Assembly: GCA_036583965.1 (NCBI GenBank)
Contig: JAZBQD010000030.1
Span: 55,181,551-55,245,550, forward strand
Source of the DNA: Prunella strophiata
Lineage: Eukaryota > Chordata > Aves > Passeriformes > Prunellidae
Direction of reading: 5' to 3'
Length of the DNA: 64,000 bases
Both the position numbers and the translations under genes were made by a program. The notes under the pieces were generated by a model. That model did not search any database. It was given only the letters and a program-made list of their open reading frames with translations, and was not told the DNA's origin. Every line of letters starts with the position of its first letter. Within the stretch, counting starts at the first letter, position 1. This document shows positions 1-13,566 of this stretch, piece by piece.

Positions 1-1240
1 CTTTAACTTCCTTTGTTTTGTCACAGGAAATGCCATTTGTTTTTTGTTATTCATGTAAAGGGTTAAAAAAATAATACTTGTAATGCATTATTTTGTTGTA
101 CTGGAATGAGTTTAGAAACTGAGGAAGATGGTTGATAGTGAGTTTGTATACAGATATTTATGAGGTTAGAAATAATAGCACAAAGGAATTTTTAAAGGTA
201 TTAGTAGGGTCATTATCCCATAAGCATGCCAAAAATATGGAAATTACATTTGATAGGTAGAGGAGGATACACACAATATACAGATATATCCTGATATTTG
301 TGTAATAAATATGTCATTATTAACAGCTGGGGCATTGAGTGATGTAACTAAAGGCACTATGGAGATTTTCTCAGGATGATGCCTTTGAAATCTGCTGATT
401 TTCTTGCTTTTCCAGGGCAAGAAGGGTGTGTAAGAATACTAGCAAATTACAAACAAGATTTTTGTTTGTCTTTTTATATTAACACCAAAGAATTTTAACT
501 CTTAATCACTTTTTACCTAACCAAGTTTCTAATGATTTTTGCATGTTTATGCTGGATTGACATTAACAAAAATATTGATTGGTAATTAAGTTTTATCTAG
601 TCCCCAAACAAATGATGGTTAAATCATTTCATGTCAGCACTGTTCCCTCAATTCTTTGTGGTTTTAACTCCTGAAGTATTTAGAGACAGAAAGTATCATC
701 CTCAGTTTGCTACAATAAACAAGTCTAATAAAAACTCAATCTCTTGTGGATAGTAAGATTTTTTGTGAAATTCCATTGATCATTTCAGTAGCCTTTATCT
801 CTTCAATCATTAATCTTAAATATGGTAAACTGCAATTAAAAGGCAAATGGTAGCAAGACCCAGTGAAATAACATTGGGAGTTTACCTCTAGAAAACACAT
901 TTTGTGCAACATTCTTGAGGGTGCATTTGTCTTTTTCATGGCCATATCATAGTACTGACTGATGGCATGCAGCTCCACAACTGGACTCCAAAATTTATGT
1001 GTCTCTATGTGTGTGTCTATATTACAGTCAGTAGGCACCTAGCTAGCTATTAATCTCAACCTTAAATGAGCCTCTGCAGACTCCATTTTCTGTAACAACT
1101 TGATCTTCGTTGTGTGCCTCAGGACCTCAGCAATCCAGCTCACACTGAGGCACATATATTGCAGATGCTGAGATTTAGGAGCCTGAATCCACACCCCCAC
1201 TTTACATCACATGACCAGCTCAAATATCAATGTCTTTTCT
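1..1240. other. Intergenic, nothing recognised
   Basis: AT-rich unique sequence. A 100-codon minus-strand frame (1038-736) shows no domain or known family and is probably chance. Confidence 0.7.
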
Positions 1241-1420
1241 TTCATAGAATCACAGAATTGTACAAATCGGGGAATAATTCAAGCTGGAAGCTGGGCTTAG
1301 GAGACCTTTTGTCCAGGCCTTCTAGTTTGAGTTAGGGTCTACTTTGTACTATGCAACCTATTAAAGCAGTCCAGGGCTTTATCCAGTCAGATTTTCTTCA
1401 TCTCTAACTGATGAGCATCA
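1241..1420 (-). mobile_element. CR1 LINE 3' fragment
   Basis: The segment starts TTCATAGAATCACAGAATTG, the reverse complement of the CR1 3' terminal repeat. It continues with diverged CR1 tail sequence (CTTTTGTCCAGGCCTTCTAG, then GCAACC and CAGGGCTTTATCCAGTCAG). It is 5'-truncated and old. Confidence 0.7.
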
Positions 1421-4400
1421 TTTATACCAGAAATTCTTGCTAATAGCACTGAGTTCTTGCTAACAGTACTGACTTTCACTTTTGTACAGTCAAAACACTT
1501 TCCATTTCTCTTTCTCTATTTCTGTTTTCTTGCATTTGTTCCAGAAGGCATTTCAGTCTTGCCCTGCTGTGCATGTCCAGCTTCAAATTCTCTTTGACAT
1601 AAAATACAATTTTTGAAACAAACAAAAAAAACCAAACCAATCTTCACCCCCAAAAAACCACCAGTGACAAACTCACCACAGGTCTTGATAAGTTGCTTCT
1701 TAATTTCTTAAGCTTGCTGAGTTTTAATTTCCAACCATGTATCTTACCATTTCTGCAACTGGTGGATGGAAGAGACTTTAGGAAGCAATTTCCCATGCCC
1801 TTTTTGAAAACATGCAGGAATGTTTAGTAAATATTGCAGAGTATTATGTTTTACAAGCAGAAATTCTCCATTAGATCACCACTCACTGGGAAGAAAATTC
1901 ATCAGGTAGTAGTAGAGGGCAAGGCACCTCCACCAGGCTGTAGCTGAAGAGTGGTAACTCAGGAAGGCATTTCTGGGGCTCTCATTCAAACTTAATGAAC
2001 CTGTCTAGTAACAGCAAATCCCTGCAACACAGATGTCTACCACTGCCAAAAATGTCAACAACCAGTAAGCATACAGGCAAAAAGTACCAGCATGAGGAAT
2101 GGTCTGAGGAGAAAGATTCGTAGGACAAGTCAGCGGGACTAAATGCAGATGGCACAGTTTGGCTCAGTGACATCCAAGAGAGGCTGATCAACAGCTTCAT
2201 CTGGTTTTTCCAATTGTATGGGTTAAACAGTCTCCCTATGACAGGCTCAGGCCAAATAGCCTTAACTATAATGACATTGTTGTTTCTCAAATATTTACAC
2301 ACGTGAGGATAAAGCATTTATGTGGGTGGTGACAGGGAGAGGTACCTGTAGTACCAAGAGCAACTACATTTTCCTGTCTCTGCTGTGCTCACAGCCAGCT
2401 TTAAATCCCTGCCTGGACCTTGGGAACACTGATGACCTGACTGTCCCTGCCCACCCCTCATGGGCTCCCTTGTCCCAGGGTCCAGGACCCCATATTATGC
2501 CCCAGGCTATCATTCCTTGCCCCAGCATCTCCAAGCAGGGTTGGTCTTTTTATCCCATACATACATTTGATTTTTATCTATCATACTAATCGTTTTGCAA
2601 TATTTGGCTGTTACAACCATCCTGACTCAGCTTTCAGGTTTTCACAAAAATTTAACAGAACAATACTTTGCTTAGTTACTCTTAACTGATCTGTGATTCC
2701 CTTCAAAACCTTTCTCATACACTTTCTGTTCCATCTTTTTTTTTTTTTTTTTTAGTCAATTCCACTGGAATCTGCCCTCTTGTGTGGGGTGAGAGCACAT
2801 TAAGACACACCCAGGCAAAAATATTACACAGTTGCTGTCACAAGTCCCATGTGGCAGATGGACACAATGTCATCTTCTTAAACAGGAGATTCCCTCCACA
2901 GCTGAGTCATTGCAAGGCATGTGCTACAAGGAGATCCTCTGTATGTCCTATCAGTTAGAAAGTTTTGTGGCACACAGTCTTTGAAAGAATTTTCCCATGA
3001 CAAGGGAAATATTGTCTCTTTGGAACAAACTGTGATCAGCTACACAACAGAGCTTAGACACTCAGTCACTGATCTGTATTTTGACACTACAGAGAAATAT
3101 GACAAGGTGTTTTGCCTTCCATCTGAAGCATCTCATTTCTCATCTAATAAGCAATTTGCTGCCAAGTCTTTAATTAGGGTTCTATCAGAAAACATTCTTT
3201 TTTGTCAGCAAATCATGCAACATCTGCCTGGCACTCTATCTTACCCTGTTTCCTCATCCAGACCAACAACTGAAAATAATCTTTAAAAAAATCATCAATT
3301 TCCTGCCTACTCAGACAAAAATGCAACCCATCTTCAGTCCTGTATTGTCTGACTCTCAGATGCATCAATTCTTCCACTGTCGTCTCCCTCTTGTGTTGTG
3401 CTCCTTCTGGTGAGCAGTGGGTGGCATGGGAGGGCACTTTCCCTGCTTAGAAAAGTAAAGAGAATTCCAGCCAGCTCTGGCTGCCAGGTGGAGCTCTCAA
3501 GCCTGGCTGGTGAGCCAGCCCCACAGAGCACAGGGAGTGCAAAGAGGGCAGCACTGCTGCCTCAGTGAGGGCACCCACCATCCTCAGTGGAAGGAGCCCA
3601 TCCAAATGTTTTGCCCTCCCCTGTGCTCCCAAGAGCCAGACACATCCAGATCTCTGTGATTGACACGGGTCCCATCGAAAGGAAAGAAGATGCCAAAACC
3701 GCAGCTGCCCTCTGGTGTGTGCTTGGAGCAGATGTACTAGCAGGGGGATTCAGGGATTCTGCAATACTCTTACTTTCTCTTCCTAAAAACCGGCTGTTGG
3801 GAACATAACTACGGAAAATCCCACAAACGAGCTCTTGTTGGTGTGTATGGAGAATACAGTGTATCCACAGATGGATTTGTACACACTAAGAAGACTTGTA
3901 GCAGCTTCTGCAACTGTAATTATTTCCCATCTGTGACTGTGAGGCCTCAGAGAGGAGCAGGCTGCTGGGGCAGGCCACCCTGCTGAAGAGGCAGCTCTGC
4001 TTTAACACTGTGCTGTGCACAAAGTTGGCCCGAGGTTCATGTGAGGCACACGTCTTATCCAAAGGATTTATCAGAAACCTCTCTTCCTGAGCTCTGTTGA
4101 TTTACTTTGCATGAGAAGTGTGGGTGTTGGGAGGAATTCTTTGGTCCTTCCTTGCTGCTGCCTGCAGAAACAGAGGGCTGCTGTGCATCCATCTTAATTA
4201 CAGTGTTTGCCTTGCAGAGGTTTGCCTTTCCAAAGCTGTCTTCCCATGACAAAGGTGACAGTCTTCACTGTCTTCTTCTGATCAGGAGCCGAGTCACTCC
4301 ACTGCAAAGCCCACAGGCCAGAGATGTTACCAATGCAGTTGCCCAAGTCCCTACAGGTTCACTGAAAGAGTGCAGATCCAGTTCTGAAAAATAGCTCATT

Positions 4401-7199
4401 GTTGCATGCCTCTAATTAAATTAACTAGAAAATCTTAATGATGACACTGAAAGAAGCCAAACCGTTTTCTAGCTTTGCTTTCCTATTGTTGCTTTAATGT
4501 CCAGCATTTTCTTCCTTTGAGTTCAGTGGGCTTCAAATGGCCCTAGAAATTGGCCTATTGAAGCCATATTCAGTTTACTTATATCTGCCAACTTTAGACA
4601 TTGCTGCTTCTTTTCTCCCCGTAGAACAACTCTTAAAAACAGGTAGACATTGCTTCCTTGTTTCAGGTGGCACAATATTTGTAGTTAATAATTTACATGA
4701 GCAGACAGGTAGGTCTAGTCCAGATCCTCAGAAAAATGCAGGTGATTAGAGTGAATTATGTGCCTACATATCTTCGGAAAACTGAATTTCCATCCCTGAA
4801 AAGCAGTATTTGTGAGGGAATTTAACATCACAGATGTGTTACCCTTAAGTCAACGGCATTCAGTAAAACAAAGGCATTAACTTTGGTGGGAATGGGTAGA
4901 GACAGAAAATGTCTGTTTGAAAACTGACCCCCAAATATACAGTTAGTATTCACTTGTCCAGAGAATGTTGTCTTCTAACTTTGCCTGAAAAATAGTCTGA
5001 GATAGAAAATAATATCTGAATTTTTCTTCACTGCATCAATAATTTTTGTTTGAGTATTTCTTTTCCCTAGCATCAATCCCAAACACTACTTAAAAGCAAT
5101 CTACTCCTTGCTCTGGTTTCAGAAAAAGCTGTTTTACTACTTTTTATATAGCATCGAAATCAAGTTTATATCCCAATGCTATCAGTGTTTCTTTTATATC
5201 ACACATGTGCATAGAACAAACTTCCTGCCGAACTACTATTTTTGAAAATTTCATTACTGAAATTTCAGTCTCAAGCATTACTTCTCCTCACAATCTCCAA
5301 GTCCATTCCACTTGGGTAGCATTAATCTGCTACACAGATGGAGGCAGGAACATTCCCATCATTTGCTAAGATAACTAGTTCCTCCTCTATTTCTGCTGAC
5401 AAGGTCAGCTTTGAGCTATTCTGACCCAAAAAAGCTGACCAGAGTGTATTAGGAGCTCAAAGATACAGTCTTCAGGATTAGCCACTGCATCTATGCAAAA
5501 TGTTGTCTTTTTATTTTTGTTCTTATAGGTCCTGGGAATATGGTAGATGGTGAAACTTCAGCTCCTATGTTTTGTACTTGATACAAAAAAGCAGTGAGGT
5601 CTTACATTGTGTAGGATCAGCTTTCTCCTGCAGGTTGAATGTTCAAAACTCACAGAGCCCAGTGAGTTCTTTGCCTGGGGAAAACGTGCCTTTTACCAAA
5701 TTTTAAGATAGTCTCTATAATTAGTGGTCTAATTTTGTTGTGCACAAATGACCTTACCCACCCAAGTGGGAACGCAAAGCTCTTATTTGCGAGCTCAAAT
5801 TGGCTGAATGTGTGTCCTCAAACAAGTGCACCCTGAGTCTGCTGCGTACATAATATTAAGTATGGCAGGCTCTGAAACTACAGTCAACAAATGAATATGA
5901 AACACTGCAGAACTATTCTGGGTGTAACATAGGTGAGGCTAGGAAAAGGCCAGAATAAAAACTTAGACTTTTCTAAATCGGTCCCAGTTCAGGTCCCCAA
6001 ACATGAGCAAATTCTCCCAAGAGACTTGGAGCACTCAGAAGAATTGCAGTGTCATTGAACTGCACTAAATAAGAATATTAATATTTGATCTCACAATCTC
6101 GTCACTGCTTCAGTATATCAGGATCTAGAACTCCATTGCTGGAGTGCCTTGAGGCTCTGCATGAAGGAGGTCTATAAATCCCTGTGAACCAGCTACTCTA
6201 TACCAGACAGAACAGAATACTGATGAATTCAGTCACAATCCCAAAAATATACTTGCATCACACTTACTCTGAACTGGCATTTATAGCCTTGATTTTCATA
6301 CTGTGCCTGTTTCTGTGTTTGTAAGCTGCCTACCAGAACAGCCCAGACACTCTTAGCCTGATCATTCCTTAACTGTTGGCTATTCCTTTTTCAAAACTTC
6401 TGTCTCCTTTTCAATTATCCAAATAAGACTAAAGGAATGAAGAGTGGCAAAGGCACTAATTAGTGCAGACAGTGATCCACATCTCCAAGAAAAGCTATGA
6501 GAAACCACCATGGTAAGCAATGTGTGAACCACCATGCCTGGATTCCTTCTCTTTCCTGCAATATTCCAGAGGGAAACATAGTACAGTAGGAACAATAAAT
6601 CTTATTCACCTACCAAATGTGGAGGGGTTATATACCCTTGTGAGTAAATACCCCAATTCCATTCTTGTCTTCACCCTTTAGTGCTATCTTCTCTACATAA
6701 GTAGAATTTGCATTAACATCAGTTATTGTTATTACTATAACTAATAGCACATTTCTGAAATTGAGGCTATTTTTAGCCTCACGCAACACAAAAAGCTTAA
6801 AACAGGTGGAATTATTTTCTTTAAAAAGTCACAAAATACAAACTGAGTTACTTTTTTTAAAGTTTTTTTGAGCTAAAAACAGAGTCAAGTTTCACCCTAG
6901 GGCAAATCTCTATAGATGAGTTATAAATCTCTAAATAATGAGGTTTTTAATGAAAACAAGGCTAACTCAGTGTGAACTGTAGCACAGCAAATTTTTTCAC
7001 TATGACTGTAACTTAATGGAAATCTACAAAATATTGAAATTTTTTTCTAATTATTGCTTAATTTATCAAAACCATATCATTTACAGCACACGCTAAATGA
7101 GGCAAAAGCTTATTCAAGGATGTGGCAGAGATAATTACAAAAAGCACCAAGGAGACATGTAATGAATAGGTAGAGGAATAAGTCACATGAGAGAAGAAA
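1421..7199. other. Intergenic, nothing recognised
   Basis: Mostly unique AT-rich DNA. A slightly GC-richer patch at about 3380-3620 has short overlapping frames on both strands without recognisable product. A 121-codon plus-strand frame at 2921-3286 is discussed among the findings. Confidence 0.65.
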
Positions 7200-7233
7200 G
7201 TATTATTATTACTATTATTATTATTATTATTAT
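7200..7233. repeat. (TTA)n microsatellite
   Basis: This is a trinucleotide TTA/ATT run with one interruption (ACT). Confidence 0.95.
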
Positions 7234-7591
7234 GTAAATCTGTGACACCAGTGATTATATCAGCTATACCTGTGGGAGATGGTGGGAAGAACTGAGGACA
7301 GGGGTCTAAATGGAGGGAGGGATACAGAACATGAGTGGAGAAGGCATTGTGACTGGTGAGTCAGTAACATCATCTCTAATGTTTTCTTCCTGAGGCATGG
7401 TATAACTGCTCTGTGTGTAGCATTTCTAACTGGAAGCCTGAGATGCAATTAAGCAAATGAGCAGCTAAACTCAAAGGCTCCCGAAATAAAGAAAAAGGTT
7501 GACAAATTAGCTCTGAAGTAAATAGCACTCATCATTTGTGCACCATTTTCCATTTTCAAGGCATTGTACAAACATTGACTAATGAAGGGCC

Positions 7592-7634
7592 TTTTTTTTT
7601 TTTTTTTGTTTGGTTTTTTTTTTTTTTTTTTTTT
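7592..7634. repeat. Long T-rich tract
   Basis: Two T runs (16 and about 21 bases) are separated by GTTTGG. Confidence 0.95.
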
Positions 7635-8033
7635 GTTCTCCCTGGAGTTCACATGAATTAAGTAATCTACAAATGAACAGGCCAAAAATGTAGTGCATTA
7701 ACCAAAGATAACAGAAGAGCAGACACCAAGCAATAGCTGGCTACTAGGTAGACTCATGGAAGATAAAATCCTAAACCAGCCATGAATTGTGCAGTGCAAA
7801 CCTGGTGCATTAACATCATGCATTCATAGCTGCTGCTCCTGAGCAGAGTGTTCCTCCCTCCCAGCCAGGCACAGTGTGCCTGAAACATCACAGAGTTCAC
7901 CAAGGGGATCACAGGCCAGGGAGCTGCACCCAACAGCAGCTCACACTGGCTGCAGGAAGAGCCCATAACCACCACACTAACATTGCTCTTTCCTCTCTGG
8001 AAACTCGACCATCATCCAGAAAGGCATGGGAGA

Positions 8034-8090
8034 TTCATAGAATGGAAAAGACTTTAAAGCCTAATATCCATAGAGTTCACTTGCTGAGGG
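8034..8090 (-). mobile_element. Short CR1-like 3' end
   Basis: TTCATAGAATGGAAAAGACT, followed by TTAAAG, resembles the CR1 3' terminus in reverse orientation. Only about 50 bp are recognisable. Confidence 0.45.
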
Positions 8091-11000
8091 AATAGCCATG
8101 TTCCTGAGCATTAATTTTATGTTACATACTCTTACAATAAAAATACATTAACTATTTTGGGAATGAGGGAAGAAGCACTTGCCAGTGAATGCCCTTATTA
8201 TAAGGTGATTTTGCAAAGGATCCCTCTGGTCTCACAATTCTTTTAGTGTCAGTTTCAAAATGATCCAGTTTTCATCTTTCTCCTATTTTGCTCCAAACAC
8301 AAAACTTCTCATAGTACCCTGGATTGTGGGAGAAAAATGTGCAACTCCTTTTTAGATGAAGACACCAGAAACACGATTTTACCACCTCAGTCAGTTACAG
8401 AAGGTGGATGTCACTTTCCCTTTCCTCTGAAAAAAAAAGCTTATTTGATGGCTTACCATCCTGTGAGGTCAATAAGTGAAGATGTAGCAGTGGTTTCTCT
8501 GCTTTAAACAGAAACCAGTCTCCCCAGTGTGAGTTAAGTGTGCTAATAACAAATATACCAAACCCTGACTGCTCAGGAGTTTAAGCCTACAAAGCCTTTG
8601 TGGATCCCACAGGAACTTCAGACTAATCCCACACTCAGCTCAAAATGTAGCAGCTCTGAAAATGAACACAAGCAGGACTGCCAAAGCAAGGCAAAAGTGC
8701 AAGCACTGGAGTCTTCACTTCTGAGGAGGGGTTAGGCACATTGCTCATGCCTCAGTTAGACCTGTGTGGTGTTTGAAGTACCTGAGTGTCCTTCTGGATG
8801 TGAGCATGGGTGTTAGAGATAACATTAACAATACATCAACAGAAGCCCTGCATGTCCTGAACTGTCAAACATTGAGTCCTTAGCAACAAATAGCTTCTGA
8901 GCAGTGAAGGCTGGATCACTGCTCAGAAAGAGTTGCTGAGAGTGTACAAGTCATTTTGTGACTGTGCAGCGGCTGCTCATGCAAAAGATACATTTTCAAG
9001 TGTTTGCAGTACCACAAAAGCCTTGCAGCTGGTTCTGAGTCATTCTGAGCACCAGAAAAGGTGATGATCATTATAGGAAATGATCTCCAGTTACTTCAAA
9101 ATATTATTCTGGAATGGAAATTTCTGTGAGTTATTTGCTCTAGGAGGTATTTTGTGGTTATTAGGCTCATTTCTGGTGTTTTTGCAGAAAAGCACTGCCT
9201 ACTCCTGCCCACGACTCTGCAATGATAGGCACAGCTGCATCCCATGAAGACTTTCCAAAGCATCATTTAAAGAAAGCCAATAAACAAAACAACAAATAAT
9301 TGCTCACTCAGCAGATGCTGAACATAGTGTCTTATGCTGGTACATGCTGGGATTCTTCCTCCTTACATCACTGCAGTGAATATTCACCAAAGCTCTCACA
9401 AATCAGAGACTTTATCACCTAAGTGGACCAGACCCAGTTATTACAACCTGAGCCAGAGGATTCACTCAGCAGCCTCACCACCCTTCTGCTGACTGCTCTC
9501 AGTTCTCCTCTCTGTCTCCAGGCTTCCAGGACAATGGCCTGGTCTGTTCCTTCCTGGATAAATTTATCCCAGCTGTTCAGCTAAGAGATGATACAAGATC
9601 ACATAAGTGCTTACTGGAGATGAAGATTGCTTCCAGGTCTAGGAGCAGAAACACACAGGCCAAGCAGCTGGAACTACTTGCTGGTTGTAAATGCACTAAA
9701 GATACAAAACACCAATCTTGCAAATGTTCAGAGAAAATTTTCCTGACAGTGCTTTCCATTCTATTGCAGTCTAATATCTGAAAGGAAATGATAGAAGTTT
9801 CTTGACTTAGGCAATTAAGTCTCACCTGCTGAATAAAGCTTTTAAAACCAGACTGCTGTGAGTAGCTTTTCCTGGGTGAGAAGACAGCCTCATAATAAGG
9901 GCTTGCTCTCTCACGTGTCTATGGTTCCTGAGAGATTACAGTTAACCAGGTAATTAAGGTAAAAAAAGTAGCTTAAATGGTAGCCTAAACCTGTGAGAAA
10001 GGAAAATGATTATAAACAGTGCAGACCATATTAAAGAATTATAGTAAAAAGCAAAAAAAAAAAAAAAAGCCTCAGGAGGATTAAAGTGTTAAATAGTAGT
10101 TAAATAGCAAAGAGAGAGAGAAGACAGTCTAATGCCTCTTCTTTTTTCTTCTTCTTTTACTTTATCTTTGTAATCCAGATTAAGCAGCAATTTTTGGATG
10201 CCTGATGCCCTGGTGTGTGAAAATTGGATGCGTTTTCATGAGATTAATTTCCTCAACAGGGATGGGGTCAGGTGAGGGAGTTTTGCAACTTCTTAGTGCC
10301 AGACAGCCACTAGGACATTGGTGGAGGTCTCAGCACAGGTCTTACACCTTGCTGTCCCCTTCCCTGGGAGGCAGTGCTTGCAGGAGGGAATGGTTGTGCC
10401 ATCCAGCTGGAGCAGGGCAGTCCTGTGAGTGCCACTGTTTATTTGGAGAGGGTAGATATGACATAAAACAATCCTTTTAGTATCTGGTATCAGAGGAGAA
10501 AGACACTCAAAAGAAAGAAACAGAGAAGACTTGTCTGAAAATGAAGCATGGATTGGACAGAGGGCACCTTATACGCCCCTATGGCAGTGGTAACCCCAAA
10601 AAAAGATGGATTTCATCGGGAAGCAGTTTATGACCGCAGCTGATTTACAAGGTGAGTCACTGAAGCACATACTCTAAAAGAAGGCAGTGCCCAGTAAAAA
10701 CTGACTACATGTGGCAAACCACACACCAGCCCTGCCTCAAATTCATGTGTGCTGGCCACGTTCCTGTGTCCAGCCTATGCACCAAACCTAACCCAGAGTG
10801 AGACAACCCTCCTTTTCAGGCTTGGCAATGCCTGTGACAAGATTTAAGCTTAGATTCAACTAATATATCAAGCTATTTGCACTGTGTGCCTTTGTCACTT
10901 GAGTGAAGAAAAGAGACCAGCTGAGAATCTGTGTTTAAATATAATTTAGCCTGTCAAGCAACATTGCTTCTCAGTGGGGGGTGTTTAAACAGGAACCAAG

Positions 11001-13205
11001 GCCCTTGTCATGAAACAGCAAGGTCAAAGACACACCACCACTGTCCCAGCTCTGCTCCCAGCTCCAGGCTCTGGGTGATGAGAGGAGACTCCAAGAGGAC
11101 AAGGCAGCAGTTGGGAGAGCTGAGGAAGCCATGTTGCAGGGGTGGGAGCAGGCAGATGCCAGCTCCTGGGGCTTGCATTTCCCGAGGCAAACATCCCTTC
11201 TTGTTTTTCCTCTGCTGCTACCCACCACCAGCAAGCCAGTCTGCCCGTGCATGCATCTAGCTCCAAAATCAGCCACCTCCACACGTCTTCCCAATACTCA
11301 GCTCCCAGGTCTGCCTGGGGGGAGCTGCCTCTGGGTAGGGAAATTCACCCCCTTGCAGGCACAGGGATGGGAGCAGTGCCAGAGCCACCTTTACACATCC
11401 TGCTGTGTACGCAGTCAGCTCATAGCTGCCGAGCTACACCAGCCCTTGAAACAATCATTCCAAGAAAAACACCTCCTTAAATAGCGGTGATTTGGGTGAT
11501 TTTAAAATGCCACCACGCTGCTGCACGGATCTGCTATCTGTGGCTGAAGTTTTCAGTGCTGACATTCACTTCCTGTCAGTGCTGAATTCTGTATTTCAAA
11601 ATATTCTTTGAAAATTTGCCTGTATGTACCTTCCAAGATCTATCAGCTCGAATTACTGACCCAATCAAATGCTTACTGTTTTCAGTTCTGCAGAGCCTGG
11701 ATAGCTGAACAGCAAGCTGTGTCTACCTCTTGTAGCATCATCAAAATTGCTGGCTAATTTATGAGTTCCGATGCCTTACTATTGCAGTGAAGATATAAGG
11801 AGCAAAAAATAAAAAAAAAAAAAAAGGAAAAAAAGGTTTTAGGTTTTATTTCCAGTACTCATATGATTAATAATAAATTGGCTAATGTATGATTTTTATT
11901 ATAACTCTATGTGGAAGTAAATTCTCAAAAACAATGGTCATTATTATGAGCACAAATTTTGCCACCCATGATTGTAGGCAGCTAGTAACTGAGCATCCTG
12001 ATGTAATTTAAACTTCAACTCTTTGGCATCATCTCTGTATTCAATTGAAAGTACAAATAACAAAGTATCAACAGCTATTTGTGAAAGCCAGGCACCTCCT
12101 CAATGGTTGTAACCAGGACCAGGAACATCTGGTTAGGAAAACCTGGTTAAAACAAACAAGCAAAACAAAACAGATGCCCAAAACCAAACACATGCAATAC
12201 AAGGACCCTTGCAACTAAAGCCTGAATAATCAGACATGTATCTTCTGTTTGTTGGTGTGGCTTCTAGGACCCAGAGTTCTGGTGTTTTGGGGTTCACTGA
12301 GCTGCCAGAGCGAGATCCACAGTTCACTGTGGATGAGACCTAAAACCCTGAGTCTTGGAATATATCTTCTTTTTTAAAGGCTTTTCAGCAGGGTAATTGC
12401 ATCCAATGCCTTTCTTGATGGATTCCTCTTCCTGAGGAATCACAGCCTCAAACACCTTCATACTGAGGAGGGACTCAGAAGCAAGCTTTACTCAGGCAGT
12501 CTCCTCATCCCAGAGTCACTCACAAGCCCTCCAGTCAAAAGAGAGATGGAGTTTAAGATAACCTGCCTCTGTTTCCTGCCTTTCATCTTCTACTTCCCAC
12601 ACAGCCTGATGGGCTCCTGACTTTGGAAAGCAAGGCCCATCCAATGAGGCAATCACCAGAGCACAAGCCATCTCTCTGTTCACACACTGCTTCAGAGGAG
12701 GCTGGTTTTAAGCAGCCAAGTGCCTTAGTTCTGCACATCTCAGCCCAGCACACTTCTTTAAAATCCACATACACATAGCATTGAGCAAGTGTGGAGTCAG
12801 AAGCAAGGGCAAGCAGGAAATGTCGTGGAGTTCAGAAGAGGACACAGATGATGAAGGACATATATTTTGGACAGGAGGTTGCTTCCCATTGAAGCTCCAT
12901 GGAGGTCTGAGAGACCAGAAAATGTTTTGCAGCTGTAGCTATGACCCACTTAGACCTGTCAAGCCTTGAGATTTATGTCTGAGGGGTATTTGTTCAGCTG
13001 ACTCCTGGACTGGTGCTCTGCAGCCTGGAGAGCAGCATCAAGGCAGATTTTCTCTGTCTGTATCTCCATTGAGCAGCTATATCCACTGCAGGAGGCACAA
13101 TGCCTAAGGGAGGCTCTGGCAAGGGATGGAGGCCGTGGAGTTTCTTTTCTAATGGGCCATCACTGGTTGGTACCCTCTGGTTTCACACAGCAGCCACAAG
13201 TAACA
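8091..13205. other. Intergenic, nothing recognised
   Basis: Unique sequence with a GC-richer patch at about 10930-11480, where several frames overlap on both strands. That pattern points to base composition and not to a gene. No splice-consistent conserved exon was recognised. Confidence 0.65.
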
Positions 13206-13566
13206 TGGATTGGATTGGATTGGATTGGATTGGATTGGATTGGATTGGATTGGATTGGATTGGATTGGATTGGATTGGATTGGACTGGATTGGACTGGAT
13301 TGGACTGGATTGGACTGGATTGGATTGGATTGGATTGGATTGGATTGGATTGGATTGGATTGGATTGGATTGGATTGGATTGGATTGGACTGGATTGGAT
13401 TGGATTGGATTGGATTGGATTGGATTGGACTGGACTGGACTGGACTGGACTGGACTGGATTGATTGGATTGGATTGGACTGGACTGGATTAGATTGGATT
13501 GGATTGGATTGGATTGGATTGGATTGGATTGGATTGGATTGGATTGGATTGGATTGAGCTGGATTG
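13206..13566. repeat. Pentanucleotide satellite (GGATT/GGACT)n
   Basis: About 72 tandem copies of GGATT are interspersed with GGACT variants that cluster at about 13286-13320 and 13429-13460, where they alternate or occur in blocks. One unit near 13461 lacks a base and shifts the phase. Fifteen bases (three units) code for five residues, so the tract reads open in several frames on both strands as IGLDW- or NPIQS-type repeats. These are not genes. Confidence 0.98.

Noticed and set aside
7449..7685. Minus-strand frame with poly-lysine
   Set aside because: It is created by the T-rich tract at 7592-7634.
10931..11484. Cluster of overlapping open frames on both strands
   Set aside because: Mutually overlapping frames in a GC-richer patch with no recognisable domain and no exon structure point to base composition.
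13206..13566. CRISPR array or minisatellite with spacers
   Set aside because: The units are 5 bp and contiguous with no spacers, in a vertebrate genome.
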